16,378 nt of DNA, from positions 1 to 16,378 of the forward strand of contig CAZQRO010000046.1 in the NCBI GenBank assembly GCA_964595785.1, given 5' to 3'. The notes below the pieces were generated by a model. That model did no database searches. It was not told the DNA's origin and saw nothing but the letters and a program-made list of their open reading frames with translations. Both the position numbers and the translations under genes were made by a program. Origin of the DNA: Bovifimicola sp964595785. Its GTDB lineage: Bacteria > Bacillota > Clostridia > Lachnospirales > Lachnospiraceae. Every line of letters starts with the position of its first letter. The first letter of the stretch is position 1. This document shows positions 7,124-15,738 of this stretch, one piece after another.

Positions 7124-8315
7124 GTAAATCCACTCCTCTATATCTTGCGATGGCAGCAACGTCTTTATCACCACGTCCTGACAGGCATATTATTATTATT
7201 TCATCTTTCTTCATTGCTGGTGCAATCTTCATAACTTCTGCTACTGCATGGGCGCTTTCTATTGCGCATATAATCCCCTCTGTTCTTGCAATATATTCAA
7301 ATGCATCGACAGCTTCATCATCAGTTATGCTTACATATTCAGCACGTCCCACAGAATTAAGATAAGCATGTTCCGGTCCGATTCCCGGATAATCAAGTCC
7401 TGCTGAAATAGAGTAAACCGGTGCAATCTGTCCTTCTTCATTCTGACAGAATAAAGATTTCATTCCATGGAAAATACCAAGACTTCCCTTTGCAATAGTT
7501 GCTGCATGCTTTTCTGTATTAATTCCATGGCCTGCTGCTTCACAACCGATAAGCTTAACATTTTCATCATTAATAAAATTATAAAACATTCCCATTGCGT
7601 TACTTCCACCGCCAACACATGCCACAACTGTATCTGGAAGTCTTCCTTCCTTAAGAAGAATCTGTTCTCTTGCTTCCCTGCTTATTACACTCTGAAAATC
7701 TCTTACCATCATTGGGAAAGGGTGTGGTCCCATCACAGAGCCAAGTACATACTGTGTATCATCGACCCTTCTTGTCCACTCCTTAAATGCTTCATTAACA
7801 GCATCTTTAAGTGTCATCGTTCCACTTGTGACAGAATGAACTTTTGCACCCAATAACTCCATTCTATATACGTTAAGTGCCTGACGTTCCGTATCTTCCT
7901 TTCCCATGAAAATCTCACATTCCATTCCAAGGAGTGCTGCTGCCGTTGCCGTTGCCACGCCATGCTGGCCTGCACCAGTTTCTGCAATGACTCTTGTCTT
8001 ACCCATTTTCTTAGCCATAAGAACCTGTCCGAGTACATTATTAATTTTATGAGAACCTGTATGATTCAGGTCTTCACGCTTAATATATATTTTAGCCCCC
8101 CCTAAGTCTTTCGTCATCTTCTCTGCATAATATAAAAGTGATGGTCTTCCGGCATATTCTTTTAACAATGTATTAAGCTCATCATTAAAATTTTTATCAT
8201 TTTTATAAAACTCATATGCCTCATCTAATTTCTTAATTTCATTCATCAGAGTTTCCGGTATGTATTGTCCGCCAAAATCACCATAACGGCCATTTTTTAA
8301 ATAATTATCTTCCAT
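7116..8315 (-). CDS. trpB: Tryptophan synthase beta subunit
   Basis: PLP enzyme joining indole and serine to make tryptophan, as part of the alpha2-beta2 complex. It has 399 residues, the usual length. Visible features are GDFGGQYIPETLM at the N-terminus, HTGSHK with the Schiff-base lysine K90, AETGAGQHG with the catalytic glutamate E112, the PLP-phosphate loop GGGSNA (235-240) and the C-terminal CLSGRGDKD. The ATG at 8315 has GGAG six bases upstream; the ATG at 8327 lacks a good site. It overlaps the end of trpF by 11 bases and the start of trpA by eight, matching the tight coupling usual for synthase subunits. Confidence 0.97.
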   Translation of the reverse strand: MEDNYLKNGRYGDFGGQYIPETLMNEIKKLDEAYEFYKNDKNFNDELNTLLKEYAGRPSLLYYAEKMTKDLGGAKIYIKREDLNHTGSHKINNVLGQVLMAKKMGKTRVIAETGAGQHGVATATAAALLGMECEIFMGKEDTERQALNVYRMELLGAKVHSVTSGTMTLKDAVNEAFKEWTRRVDDTQYVLGSVMGPHPFPMMVRDFQSVISREAREQILLKEGRLPDTVVACVGGGSNAMGMFYNFINDENVKLIGCEAAGHGINTEKHAATIAKGSLGIFHGMKSLFCQNEEGQIAPVYSISAGLDYPGIGPEHAYLNSVGRAEYVSITDDEAVDAFEYIARTEGIICAIESAHAVAEVMKIAPAMKKDEIIIICLSGRGDKDVAAIARYRGVDLHE

Positions 8316-8916
8316 TGCTTTCTCCATTTCTAATCATTTCAATTACACTTTTCATTTTCTCATAATCTTTAAAACCCTGTGTTTCAATGCCGCTGCTGAT
8401 ATCTATTGCATATGAATCAAATTTCAGTGCAGCTGCCAGATTATTTTCGTTAATTCCACCCGCAAGAAAATATTTTCTATTAACATTCATAATGTAATTC
8501 CAATTAAATTTCTCACCTGTTCCGCCATTACCGTTATCAAGCATAATATAATCGGCTAAACTTTTCTGTGCATTTTCTACATCAGCAGCAGAATTTACTT
8601 TAAATGCCTTAATAATCTTTATATCAGTCATTTTACGCAGATTACAGATATATTCTTCGTCTTCATTTCCATGAAGCTGAACCACATCTATTATACTATT
8701 GTTTGCTATATTCGCAACCCTTTCGATATTATCATTCACAAATACACCAACAGTTTTAATATCCGAAGTAAGTTTCTTTTTTAAAAACTCTGCCTGTTTC
8801 TCATTAATCTGGCGTCTGCTCTTTGCAAATACAAAACCAATATAATCCGGCATTAACATATTCGCATAATCGATATCACATTCTCTTGAAAGCCCGCATA
8901 TCTTAACTTTTGTCAC
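8305..8916 (-). CDS. trpF: Phosphoribosylanthranilate isomerase
   Basis: Third enzyme of the branch, which isomerises N-(5'-phosphoribosyl)anthranilate to the enol-deoxyribulose form used by TrpC. A 203-residue TIM barrel with KICGLSRECD (general base Cys7), PDYIGFVFAKSRR, VQLHGNED (79-86), the general-acid aspartate D127 in YIMLDNGNGGTG, LAGGIN and DISSGIE. The start is a choice: the GTG at 8916 gives the family N-terminus MTKVKICGL and has AAAGGA 12 bases upstream, while the in-frame ATG at 8952 has no Shine-Dalgarno sequence and would add 12 residues. It is separated from trpC by a repeat-bearing gap and overlaps trpB by 11 bases. Confidence 0.94.
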   Translation of the reverse strand: MTKVKICGLSRECDIDYANMLMPDYIGFVFAKSRRQINEKQAEFLKKKLTSDIKTVGVFVNDNIERVANIANNSIIDVVQLHGNEDEEYICNLRKMTDIKIIKAFKVNSAADVENAQKSLADYIMLDNGNGGTGEKFNWNYIMNVNRKYFLAGGINENNLAAALKFDSYAIDISSGIETQGFKDYEKMKSVIEMIRNGESNGR

Positions 8917-8948
8917 CTCTTTTATCAATCCTTTCCATGTTATATTTG

Positions 8949-9080
8949 ACATTTATTATCTGATATTTATTATTTTGCATTTATTATCTGATACATTTGT
9001 ATGTACTGTTTAATCAGATTCAGCCACATATTCATCGCTTTCCAATTTACTATCTGGCGCATTTACATATACTGTTTAAT
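8949..9080. repeat. Imperfect 66-bp tandem duplication in the trpC-trpF gap
   Basis: The gap carries two related copies with a 66-bp offset. The segment 8977-9014, with TTTATTATCTGATACATTTG and ending CTGTTTAAT, resembles 9042-9080, with TTTACTATCTGGCGCATTTA and ending CTGTTTAAT. A third partial copy of ATTTATTATCTGATA stands at 8951-8965. A 30-codon minus-strand frame (8970-9062, MRQIVNWKAMNMW...) runs through it but has no ribosome binding site and a stop codon directly before its ATG. I regard it as non-coding. Confidence 0.65.
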
Positions 9081-9098
9081 GTCCAACAGCAGCATCTG

Positions 9099-9890
9099 TC
9101 AGTTAACTTCTGATTTAAGTTCTCTAAGCATTTTCGCCTTGTCGTTACTTCTCATAAGCGTTTCGCCAATCAAAACTGCATTTACATTATTATCCACCAG
9201 TCTTTTTATGTCAGAAGAATTTTTTATTCCACTTTCTGATACGAATAAAATATCTTTATCTACTAGTTTTCTTAAATTAATACTATTATCAATATCTACT
9301 GTAAAATCTTTAAGATTTCTGTTATTTACACCTATTATCCGAGCACCACATCTGACAGCCATTTCTATTTCTCCAGCATCATGTGCCTCAACAAGTGCGG
9401 ACATTCCTAATTCATCAGCCAGTTTTTTATACAGTTTAAGTTCATCTTCACTAAGTATTGAACATATAAGCAGCACTGCGCTTGCACCTATTACCTTTGC
9501 CTCATATATCTGAATTTCATCTATGATAAAATCTTTTCTAAGCAATGGTATCTGCACATTTTCGCTTATTTCTTTCAGATAAGTGTTACTTCCTTTAAAG
9601 AATTCCGGCTCCGTAAGAACTGAAATGGCACTTGCTCCTGCCATCTCATAATCTTTTGCAATATTTACATAATCAAAATCTTTTGCAATAAGACCCTTTG
9701 ATGGTGATGCTTTTTTCACTTCACATATAAATGCTATTGGTTTTTCTTTAATTGCTTTTTCAAACCGAAACTTATTATTATCTTTCCCTACAAGCAAAAT
9801 TGCCTCTCTTTTATTTCCAGATACATTTTCATTTGCATATATATCTTTTACACGAAGTTTTGTACTTTCTACTATCTTGTCTAAAATCAT
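9099..9890 (-). CDS. trpC: Indole-3-glycerol phosphate synthase
   Basis: Closes the indole ring from carboxyphenylamino-deoxyribulose phosphate with loss of CO2 and water. It is 263 residues with every family block in order: CEVKKASPSKG (56-66, catalytic lysines), DYEMAGASAISVLTEPEFFKG (80-100), LLRKDFIID (116-124), ALVEAHD (165-171), IGVNNRNLKDF (186-196), SESGI (218-222) and the phosphate loop AVLIGETLM (238-246). The ATG has AAGGAGA with good spacing. It is a separate gene, not the TrpC-TrpF fusion of enterobacteria. It starts 109 bases after trpD with nothing recognisable in between. Confidence 0.97.
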   Translation of the reverse strand: MILDKIVESTKLRVKDIYANENVSGNKREAILLVGKDNNKFRFEKAIKEKPIAFICEVKKASPSKGLIAKDFDYVNIAKDYEMAGASAISVLTEPEFFKGSNTYLKEISENVQIPLLRKDFIIDEIQIYEAKVIGASAVLLICSILSEDELKLYKKLADELGMSALVEAHDAGEIEMAVRCGARIIGVNNRNLKDFTVDIDNSINLRKLVDKDILFVSESGIKNSSDIKRLVDNNVNAVLIGETLMRSNDKAKMLRELKSEVN

Positions 9891-9999
9891 AGATATTCTC
9901 CTTAAATTATATATGTTTAAACAGCATTTTCATAATAAAGAACCTCTTAATCTTCACCGATTATATAGCATAGTTACATTACTATTAATAGAATTAACA

Positions 10000-11013
10000 T
10001 TATGAATTAGAATTAGATAACTCAATAAATCTTTCAAGCTGTTTTAATGCCTTTCCACTCGCTAAGATTTCTCTTGCAATCTCTATTCCTTCACTAATAC
10101 TTACTTCCGGTCTTGCAATATGAATTGCAGCACCTGCATTAATAATAACTGCATCTGTCTTTGGTCCCTTTGCTCCTTTTAAAATATTCGTTGCAAATGC
10201 TGCATTTTCTTCCGGTGTGCCGCCTACAATATCTTCCATCTTGCATCTTGTAAATCCGTAATCTTCAGGACTAATTACATATGAAGAATATTTTCCATCT
10301 CTTACTTCACATACTGTTGTTGATGAACTCATTGAAATTTCATCGATTCTGTCCTGTCCGTACACTACCATGGCATTATTTACACCAAGATTATACAGAA
10401 CTTTTGCCAATGGTTCTACAAGTGCTTCATCATACACACCAAGCAGCTGCATATTTGCTCCTGCCGGATTAGTTAATGGTCCTAAGATATTAAAAATTGT
10501 CCTGATTCCCAGCTCTTTTCTGATTGGTGCAACATATTTCATAGACAAATGATAATTCTGTGCAAACAGAAAACACATTCCTATTTTATTAAGAATTTCT
10601 GCACTTTTCTCAGGTTCTACTCTGATATTGACTCCAAGTGCTTCTAAAACATCTGCTGTTCCACATTTACTTGAAGCTGCTCTGTTACCATGCTTTGCAA
10701 CTCTTACTCCGGCTGCCGATACGATAATTGATGCAATTGTGGAAATGTTAATTGAATTAGAACCGTCACCACCTGTTCCTACTATTTCAAGTACATCCTG
10801 ATTATCTAATAATTTAATGCAATGCGCTCTCATTCCCTCTGCACTGCCTGTTATTTCATCAATCGTCTCTCCTTTCATACTCATTGCCGTAAGAAATGAA
10901 CTCATCTGAATATCAGTTGCATTTCCACTCATTATCTCATTCATGACCTCTTTTGCCATCTCATAACCAATATCCTCTTTTTTTGCCAACTTTAGAATTG
11001 CTTCTTTAATCAT
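10000..11013 (-). CDS. trpD: Anthranilate phosphoribosyltransferase
   Basis: Transfers phosphoribose from PRPP to anthranilate. It is 337 residues and stand-alone, with no TrpG domain fused. Motifs: the PRPP/Mg glycine-rich loop GTGGDGSNSINIST (79-92), KHGNRAASSKCGTADVLEALG (107-127), then RTIFNILGPLTNPA and DEISMSSSTTVCEV, which includes the second metal site. The ATG at 11013 has GGAGG eight bases upstream and gives the usual N-terminus (MIKEAILKL); an ATG five codons earlier (11028) has only a weak AGG. A 139-bp AT-rich gap without visible features separates it from trpG. Confidence 0.96.
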   Translation of the reverse strand: MIKEAILKLAKKEDIGYEMAKEVMNEIMSGNATDIQMSSFLTAMSMKGETIDEITGSAEGMRAHCIKLLDNQDVLEIVGTGGDGSNSINISTIASIIVSAAGVRVAKHGNRAASSKCGTADVLEALGVNIRVEPEKSAEILNKIGMCFLFAQNYHLSMKYVAPIRKELGIRTIFNILGPLTNPAGANMQLLGVYDEALVEPLAKVLYNLGVNNAMVVYGQDRIDEISMSSSTTVCEVRDGKYSSYVISPEDYGFTRCKMEDIVGGTPEENAAFATNILKGAKGPKTDAVIINAGAAIHIARPEVSISEGIEIAREILASGKALKQLERFIELSNSNS

Positions 11014-11152
11014 GTTTTTTTCCTCCATTTTCCTATAGCTGCTCTCAAATAAGCATTACATTTATTTTGCAATTGTTTATAATTAAATTTATATTAATCT
11101 CTTTTCTAAATTTATCAGTGTATCAGAATATATACTTTTTGATATTGAAATA

Positions 11153-11719
11153 TTAAATACATAAAAAATTTTCAATTATTTTTTTTCCATCAGGTGTAAG
11201 TATTGATTCCGGATGAAACTGAACACCAAATATCTTATACTTTCTATGTTCTACCGCCATTATTTCGTTATCCGTTGTCGTGGCAGTTACCTTTAATTCA
11301 TCACTTATTGTTTCACTATCAGCTGCTAATGAATGGTATCTTGCAACTTTTATCTGCTTATCCATGCCTTTGAATAATTCTGACTCTGTATCAATGGTAA
11401 CCACCGACTGTTTTCCGTGCATCAACTGCTTTGCATATGTAATCCTTGCTCCAAAAGCTTCGCATATCGACTGGTGTCCAAGACACACACCAAGTATTTT
11501 ATATTTACTTCCAAGTTTTTTTATTGTCTCTATACAAATGCCCGCTTCTGACGGTCTTCCCGGTCCCGGCGAAATAATAATCGCCTCTGGTTTCAGTTCA
11601 TCTATTTCACAAACTGTAAGTTCATCATTTCTGATAACTTTTATATCACTGTTCATTTCTCCTATTAACTGTACCAGATTATATGAGAAACTATCATAAT
11701 TATCAATTAACAATATCAT
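11153..11719 (-). CDS. trpG: Anthranilate synthase component II (glutamine amidotransferase)
   Basis: Supplies ammonia from glutamine to TrpE. A 188-residue class I amidotransferase with the complete triad: nucleophile C79 in GVCLGHQS, and H169 and E171 in GVQFHPES. The oxyanion motif IISPGPGRPSEAG (48-60) is present. No pabA is visible here, and a shared role in folate synthesis cannot be excluded. The ATG overlaps the trpE stop (TAATG), and its ribosome binding site GGAGG lies in the last codons of trpE, so the two subunits are likely made in equal amounts. Confidence 0.96.
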   Translation of the reverse strand: MILLIDNYDSFSYNLVQLIGEMNSDIKVIRNDELTVCEIDELKPEAIIISPGPGRPSEAGICIETIKKLGSKYKILGVCLGHQSICEAFGARITYAKQLMHGKQSVVTIDTESELFKGMDKQIKVARYHSLAADSETISDELKVTATTTDNEIMAVEHRKYKIFGVQFHPESILTPDGKKIIENFLCI

Positions 11720-13194
11720 TATTCAAGACCTCCTTGTGCAATTTCCAATGCATTTAATACTGCTTTTGCTTTATTAATACATTCATTAAATTCATTTTCC
11801 GGAACACTGTCTGCCACTATTCCTGCTCCACTTCTTATAAACACCTTTCCATTCTTTTTAAATGCAAGTCTTATGGCGATACATGTATCCATATTTCCCG
11901 AAAAGTCCAGATAACCAATAGCTCCTCCATATACGCCTCTTTTATTATTTTCTAATTTATTTATTATTTTACAGGCTCTGATTTTAGGTGCCCCTGATAA
12001 TGTTCCTGCCGGAAGAACTGCTTCTATGGCATCTACCGCATCTTTATCATCTCTGACTTTTCCCGAAACTGTGGAACCTATATGCATTACGTGTGAATAT
12101 CTCTGTATTTCCATATACTTTTCAACTTTAACACTGCCATATTCACAAATTTTTCCCAAATCATTTCTTCCTAAATCCACCAGCATATTATGTTCTGATA
12201 ACTCTTTTTCATCTGCTAATAATTCTTTTTCTAATCTCATGTCTTCATCATCATCTTTTCCTCTTGGTCTTGTTCCCGCAAGCGGAAATGTATGAATAAT
12301 TCCATTTTCAACTTTAACCAATGTCTCTGGTGATGCCCCTGCCATTTCTATGTCATCGCTTGAGAAGTAGAACATATACGGCGACGGATTAAGTGTCCTC
12401 AAAGTCCTGTATGTATCAAATAAACTTCCCTCGTAATCTGCCTCTATCCTGTTAGAAAGTACTAACTGGAAAATATTCCCCTCCTTTATATGGTTCTTAG
12501 TAAGTTCAACTTTCTTTTTATACTCTTCTTCCTCAAATAGAAAACGGTAATCTGAAGTAAGTCTGCCTTTAGGAATTTCTTTTGGCTGATAATTTTTAAT
12601 TAAATCAATCATTCTTTCAAGTTCTTTAACAGCTTTATCATAACCTGTTTCAATATCATCTAATTTGACATTTTGTATTAATATAATCTTCTGCTTATAA
12701 TGGTCAAATGCAATTACCTTGTCAAAAAGCATCAAATCCACATCTTTAAAATGTTCCTCGTCTTTTGCATCAAGATTAAGTGAACTTTCTGCATACTTGA
12801 TATAGTCATATGAAAAATATCCTACAAGTCCACCAGTAAATGTTGGCAGATATTCATATTGCTTACTTTTGTATTCTTTAAGTATTTCTCTAATATATTC
12901 TCCCGGATTACTTGTTAATACTTCTAACTCTTTTTCTCCTTTTATAACAAGTTTTGAATTGGTACAGGATATTTCCATCCTTGGCTCATAACCTAAAAAC
13001 GTATATCTTCCCCAGTTTCTGTTATCTTCTATACTTTCAAGCATATAGCAATGTGAACTGACACTTTTTAATTTCTTCATCACTTCAATTGGTGTTGTAA
13101 TATCTGATAAAATCTCTGTACTTATTGGAACTATCTTATATTCTGATTCATTTTTTAACTTTACTGCTTCCTCTAATTCCGGTAAAAATTTCAT
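11719..13194 (-). CDS. trpE: Anthranilate synthase component I
   Basis: Converts chorismate and ammonia to anthranilate, the committed step. 491 residues. The N-terminal part carries MLES (51-54), part of the tryptophan feedback site, so feedback inhibition is expected. The C-terminal chorismate-binding domain shows LVDLGRNDLGKICEYG, YSHVMHIGSTVSG, AGTLSGAPKIRA, YGGAIGYLDFSG and IRSGAGIVADS. The SGAPK and GAGIVADS blocks support TrpE, and the MLES block plus trp context argue against PabB. The ATG at 13194 has GGAGG eight bases upstream; an ATG at 13209 would place that site inside the gene. It is the first gene of the operon, 127 bases after the leader terminator. Confidence 0.97.
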   Translation of the reverse strand: MKFLPELEEAVKLKNESEYKIVPISTEILSDITTPIEVMKKLKSVSSHCYMLESIEDNRNWGRYTFLGYEPRMEISCTNSKLVIKGEKELEVLTSNPGEYIREILKEYKSKQYEYLPTFTGGLVGYFSYDYIKYAESSLNLDAKDEEHFKDVDLMLFDKVIAFDHYKQKIILIQNVKLDDIETGYDKAVKELERMIDLIKNYQPKEIPKGRLTSDYRFLFEEEEYKKKVELTKNHIKEGNIFQLVLSNRIEADYEGSLFDTYRTLRTLNPSPYMFYFSSDDIEMAGASPETLVKVENGIIHTFPLAGTRPRGKDDDEDMRLEKELLADEKELSEHNMLVDLGRNDLGKICEYGSVKVEKYMEIQRYSHVMHIGSTVSGKVRDDKDAVDAIEAVLPAGTLSGAPKIRACKIINKLENNKRGVYGGAIGYLDFSGNMDTCIAIRLAFKKNGKVFIRSGAGIVADSVPENEFNECINKAKAVLNALEIAQGGLE

Positions 13195-13320
13195 AAATAA
13201 AACCTCCATTTCTTTATGTTAGTCCATTCTGAAATGAAGGTTTTCATTTAGTCTACAATTATCATTAATACTAATGGCATTTATTGAATAAAAATGTGTT
13301 TATCACATTCCCGCAAATTA

Positions 13321-13359
13321 AAAAAGTCCCTGACAGAAGAAATCTCTTCTGTCAAGGAC
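13321..13359 (-). terminator. T-box regulated intrinsic terminator
   Basis: The minus-strand stem GTCCTTGACAGAAGA pairs with TCTTCTGTCAGGGAC: 15 bp with one G-U pair, loop GATT, followed by five T. It shares bases with the T-box antiterminator, so only one of the two structures can form. Confidence 0.93.
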
Positions 13360-13600
13360 GAATATACTTTCGCGGTACCACCTTGATTTACGATAAAATC
13401 GTACACCTTATTCAGAATACTAACATATTCCTAGCAACTAACGTATGCCTCACGTCACAGAATACTCAGTGCAACAGCACCTTTGACTATGCCCTCTGTG
13501 GTCCATTTAATAATCTGCGTTCTGTCGTTTTTCAGCGTCCCGACTCTCTGTAAGTGCAACAATTATTTTTATCTCCACATCAATGGTTTCAATATTTATT
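13321..13600 (-). promoter_or_regulatory. T-box leader (tRNA-Trp responsive) of the trp operon
   Basis: Read on the minus strand. Stem I starts with GTGG (13578-13575), which pairs with CCAC (13501-13498). The AGAGAG motif is at 13549-13544 and a GTCG/CGAC distal hairpin follows. The specifier loop holds AA-UGG-A with the Trp codon at 13505-13503, directly before the closing CCAC. The T-box sequence AAGGTGGTACCGCG is at 13384-13371. Its UGGU bulge would pair with the tRNA acceptor end, and the antiterminator 3' arm (GTCCTT) overlaps the 5' arm of the terminator. Uncharged tRNA-Trp should allow read-through into trpE, and charged tRNA should favour termination. Confidence 0.93.
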
Positions 13601-13607
13601 TTTTATT

Positions 13608-13636
13608 ATCTTAAACTACATCTCTGACTTTGTCAA
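13608..13636 (-). promoter_or_regulatory. Sigma-A promoter of the trp operon
   Basis: On the minus strand a perfect -35 TTGACA (13636-13631), a 17-bp spacer and -10 TAAGAT (13613-13608). Transcription would begin near 13600, just before the T-box stem I. The -35 box lies inside one copy of an 18-bp direct repeat. Confidence 0.8.
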
Positions 13637-13672
13637 CTGATTTTTAATTATTATTCACTGATTTTGTCGACT
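13621..13672. repeat. Direct repeat overlapping the trp -35 box
   Basis: Two 18-bp copies, TCTCTGACTTTGTCAACT (13621-13638) and TCACTGATTTTGTCGACT (13655-13672), match at 15 of 18 positions with a 34-bp period. The proximal copy contains the -35 box and the distal one carries TCGACA in the same place. It may be a duplicated promoter segment or a two-site operator. The remaining bases to 13760 hold no terminator I can recognise. Confidence 0.6.
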
Positions 13673-13760
13673 AATATTTTACCTAACTTAATAATATAGT
13701 CTTTCACTGTAATTCTCACCTATACATATTATTTATATTCTCGTGAAAACTCAACCAAAC

Positions 13761-15014
13761 CTATCCCTTTTCTTTACCTATAAAATCATTTATAAAATAT
13801 CTAAATTTACCTGTTTTGCTATCTGGTATCAATTCACTCTTATAGCAAAATTTATATTTCGCATTTAAAAGTCTATCTTCCTTAATCGAATCATAAAACA
13901 AGTATTCAATCTGATTAATTTCAGTCGAATCCTCCATATCAACAACAAATATAACATCAAAGCAATTTATATCTTTTTGAATGATACTAAATTGTTTAAC
14001 TATTCCATTCATTTTTATATTAATATTATCAATAGTTCTTACAAATACATACGACGTTATCTTTGTTCCATCTTCACACAATATGTAATCGTTACTTCTT
14101 CCTGACATCAGTGAGATAACCGATGATTTATTTCCACATCTACATTTCTTTTCTGTTATCATACCAATATCTCCTATTTTATATCTAATCAATGGCATTA
14201 CTCTGTTACTCAGCGTTGTAACACAAATATCTCCTATTTCATTTTTAATGCTATTACCATACTTATCCACTACTTCAACATATACATTCGAATCCATTAC
14301 ATGCATGTTTCCACATGGACATTCATACGAAATAGAATTAAACTCATTAGCCCCATATTGATTTGCTATATGACAATTAAACGTTTCCATTGTCATTCGC
14401 CGAACTTCATCTGTCAATATTTCGCCTGAAAATTCAATATACTCAACAGAATCGAGTTTATCAAGTTTTTTATTTTTTATGCACTGACATAATAATACAG
14501 CAATACTTGGTTGCAACAGTAACCATTTGGGCCTGTATTCACACATTTTCTTATGTATTTCTATAATCCTTGGAGTAGATAAATTTATTTTCGAAAAAGC
14601 CATACTATTTTTTTCCAAATATTCGTCCTTTTCCATATCTATATCTATATCATGTATTGTATAAAAATAACACATTCTATCTTTAGGCGATATATCATAA
14701 TATTTCTTTCTTAACAACCATAACTGAAACATTGATTTATTAAAATCATTTTTATCCCAATATATATCTAAATACCTTCCCGATGAACCTGAAGTTCTTT
14801 CATGATTAAGTCCATTTCTAGAAAGCATAGGCACATACCTTACAGATATTGCATTTGCACTATTTTTTATTAATTCATCTTTATATGTAAACGGAATTGT
14901 CTTAAAATCATTAATCATTTCCTCTAATCTCTTTTCACAACCATAAAGTGAATTTATATACATAGGAACTTCTTTATATGCATAATTAACCATTTTCACT
15001 AATTTATTGTTCAT
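13761..15014 (-). CDS. PaaK/CapK-like AMP-forming ligase (adenylate-forming enzyme)
   Basis: A 417-residue member of the phenylacetate-CoA ligase-like branch of adenylating enzymes, which activates a carboxylic acid with ATP; the acid and final acceptor are unknown. The motifs are intact: P-loop TSGSSG (74-79), YGANE (220-224), LIRYKIGDIG (275-284) with the ribose-binding Asp, GRSND (305-309) and the catalytic C-terminal lysine K403 in SKTGKFR. Paired cysteines CPCG (232-235) and CRCG (291-294) resemble the zinc-type cysteines seen in PaaK relatives. The ATG has GGAG eight bases upstream. It follows an ABC ATPase after 61 bases, probably in one operon. No carrier protein or thioesterase is visible. 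It is more AT-rich than the trp genes, with many ATA codons, which hints at recent acquisition. Confidence 0.8.
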   Translation of the reverse strand: MNNKLVKMVNYAYKEVPMYINSLYGCEKRLEEMINDFKTIPFTYKDELIKNSANAISVRYVPMLSRNGLNHERTSGSSGRYLDIYWDKNDFNKSMFQLWLLRKKYYDISPKDRMCYFYTIHDIDIDMEKDEYLEKNSMAFSKINLSTPRIIEIHKKMCEYRPKWLLLQPSIAVLLCQCIKNKKLDKLDSVEYIEFSGEILTDEVRRMTMETFNCHIANQYGANEFNSISYECPCGNMHVMDSNVYVEVVDKYGNSIKNEIGDICVTTLSNRVMPLIRYKIGDIGMITEKKCRCGNKSSVISLMSGRSNDYILCEDGTKITSYVFVRTIDNINIKMNGIVKQFSIIQKDINCFDVIFVVDMEDSTEINQIEYLFYDSIKEDRLLNAKYKFCYKSELIPDSKTGKFRYFINDFIGKEKG

Positions 15015-15075
15015 AATCTTTTCTCCATAAAATATGTTTATAATTTTATTTTATATGTTAACTGCTATATATTTT

Positions 15076-15738
15076 TTAATTAATGCTATTTAATTCTTGT
15101 ATATTTATTATTCTATCACATCTTTTTGCAATATTTAAATCATGTGTTACTAGTATAATTGTATGACCATCCTTTTTCAATTTTTCAAAAATCCGCATAA
15201 TATTTTTGCTATTTTCATAATCCAAAGAACCAGTTGGTTCATCGGCTAGAATAACTTTTGGATTATTTATCATTGCTCTTGCAATAGCTACTCTCTGTTG
15301 TTCCCCTCCTGATAATAAATTTGCTTTTTTATTTAATAATGACACAATATCTAACCTTTTTGCTATTTTTTCTATTCTATTTTCATATACATTAACATTG
15401 CCCCAAAATGTATTTATCTGTAATGGAATAATAATATTTTCATAAGCAGTTAAGCCAGAAATTAATCCAAAATTTTGCATAACATAACCTATATCATGAT
15501 TTCTTATTTTCGATATTTTTTTATCTGACATATCATTGATTTTTTTACCTGCCAGATAATATATTCCGGAATCGCTTCTATCTATTCCTGCGAGTATATG
15601 AAGCAATGTTGATTTTCCAGTTCCTGATTTTCCAACTATTGCAACCATTTCTCCTTTTTCTATAGAAAAACTTATATTATCTAATATTGTTAGATCATCA
15701 AACTCTTTTTTCAAATTTCTAATTTCTATATAACTCAT
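15076..15738 (-). CDS. ABC transporter ATP-binding protein (LolD/MacB-type, peptide-export-like)
   Basis: A 220-residue ATPase with complete motifs: Walker A GKSGTGKST (36-44), Q-loop QNF (88-90), signature LSGGEQQR (142-149), Walker B VILADEP (162-168), followed by TGSLD, and switch histidine H199. ADEPTGSLD and LSGGEQQRVAIARAM mark the MacB/LolD/FtsE-like group that works with FtsX-type permeases. The layout also resembles ATPases of putative bacteriocin exporters (lactococcin 972 group); that assignment is by resemblance only. The ATG overlaps the permease stop by four bases (ATGA) and has GAGG eight bases upstream, so the pair is translationally coupled. Confidence 0.88.
   Translation of the reverse strand: MSYIEIRNLKKEFDDLTILDNISFSIEKGEMVAIVGKSGTGKSTLLHILAGIDRSDSGIYYLAGKKINDMSDKKISKIRNHDIGYVMQNFGLISGLTAYENIIIPLQINTFWGNVNVYENRIEKIAKRLDIVSLLNKKANLLSGGEQQRVAIARAMINNPKVILADEPTGSLDYENSKNIMRIFEKLKKDGHTIILVTHDLNIAKRCDRIINIQELNSIN

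Noticed and set aside
7467..7856. 129-codon plus-strand frame inside trpB
   Set aside because: Antisense shadow of a highly conserved gene, with unusual cysteine-rich composition and no start signal.
8970..9062. 30-codon minus-strand frame between trpC and trpF
   Set aside because: No Shine-Dalgarno sequence, an in-frame stop directly upstream, and a sequence made of the tandem repeat; not listed as a gene.
9001..9513. 170-codon plus-strand frame
   Set aside because: Antisense to trpC, serine/leucine-rich as expected for a shadow of an AT-rich gene, with no ribosome binding site.
13284..13553. 89-codon plus-strand frame over the trp leader
   Set aside because: It lies antisense to the T-box RNA, whose structure explains the sequence fully.
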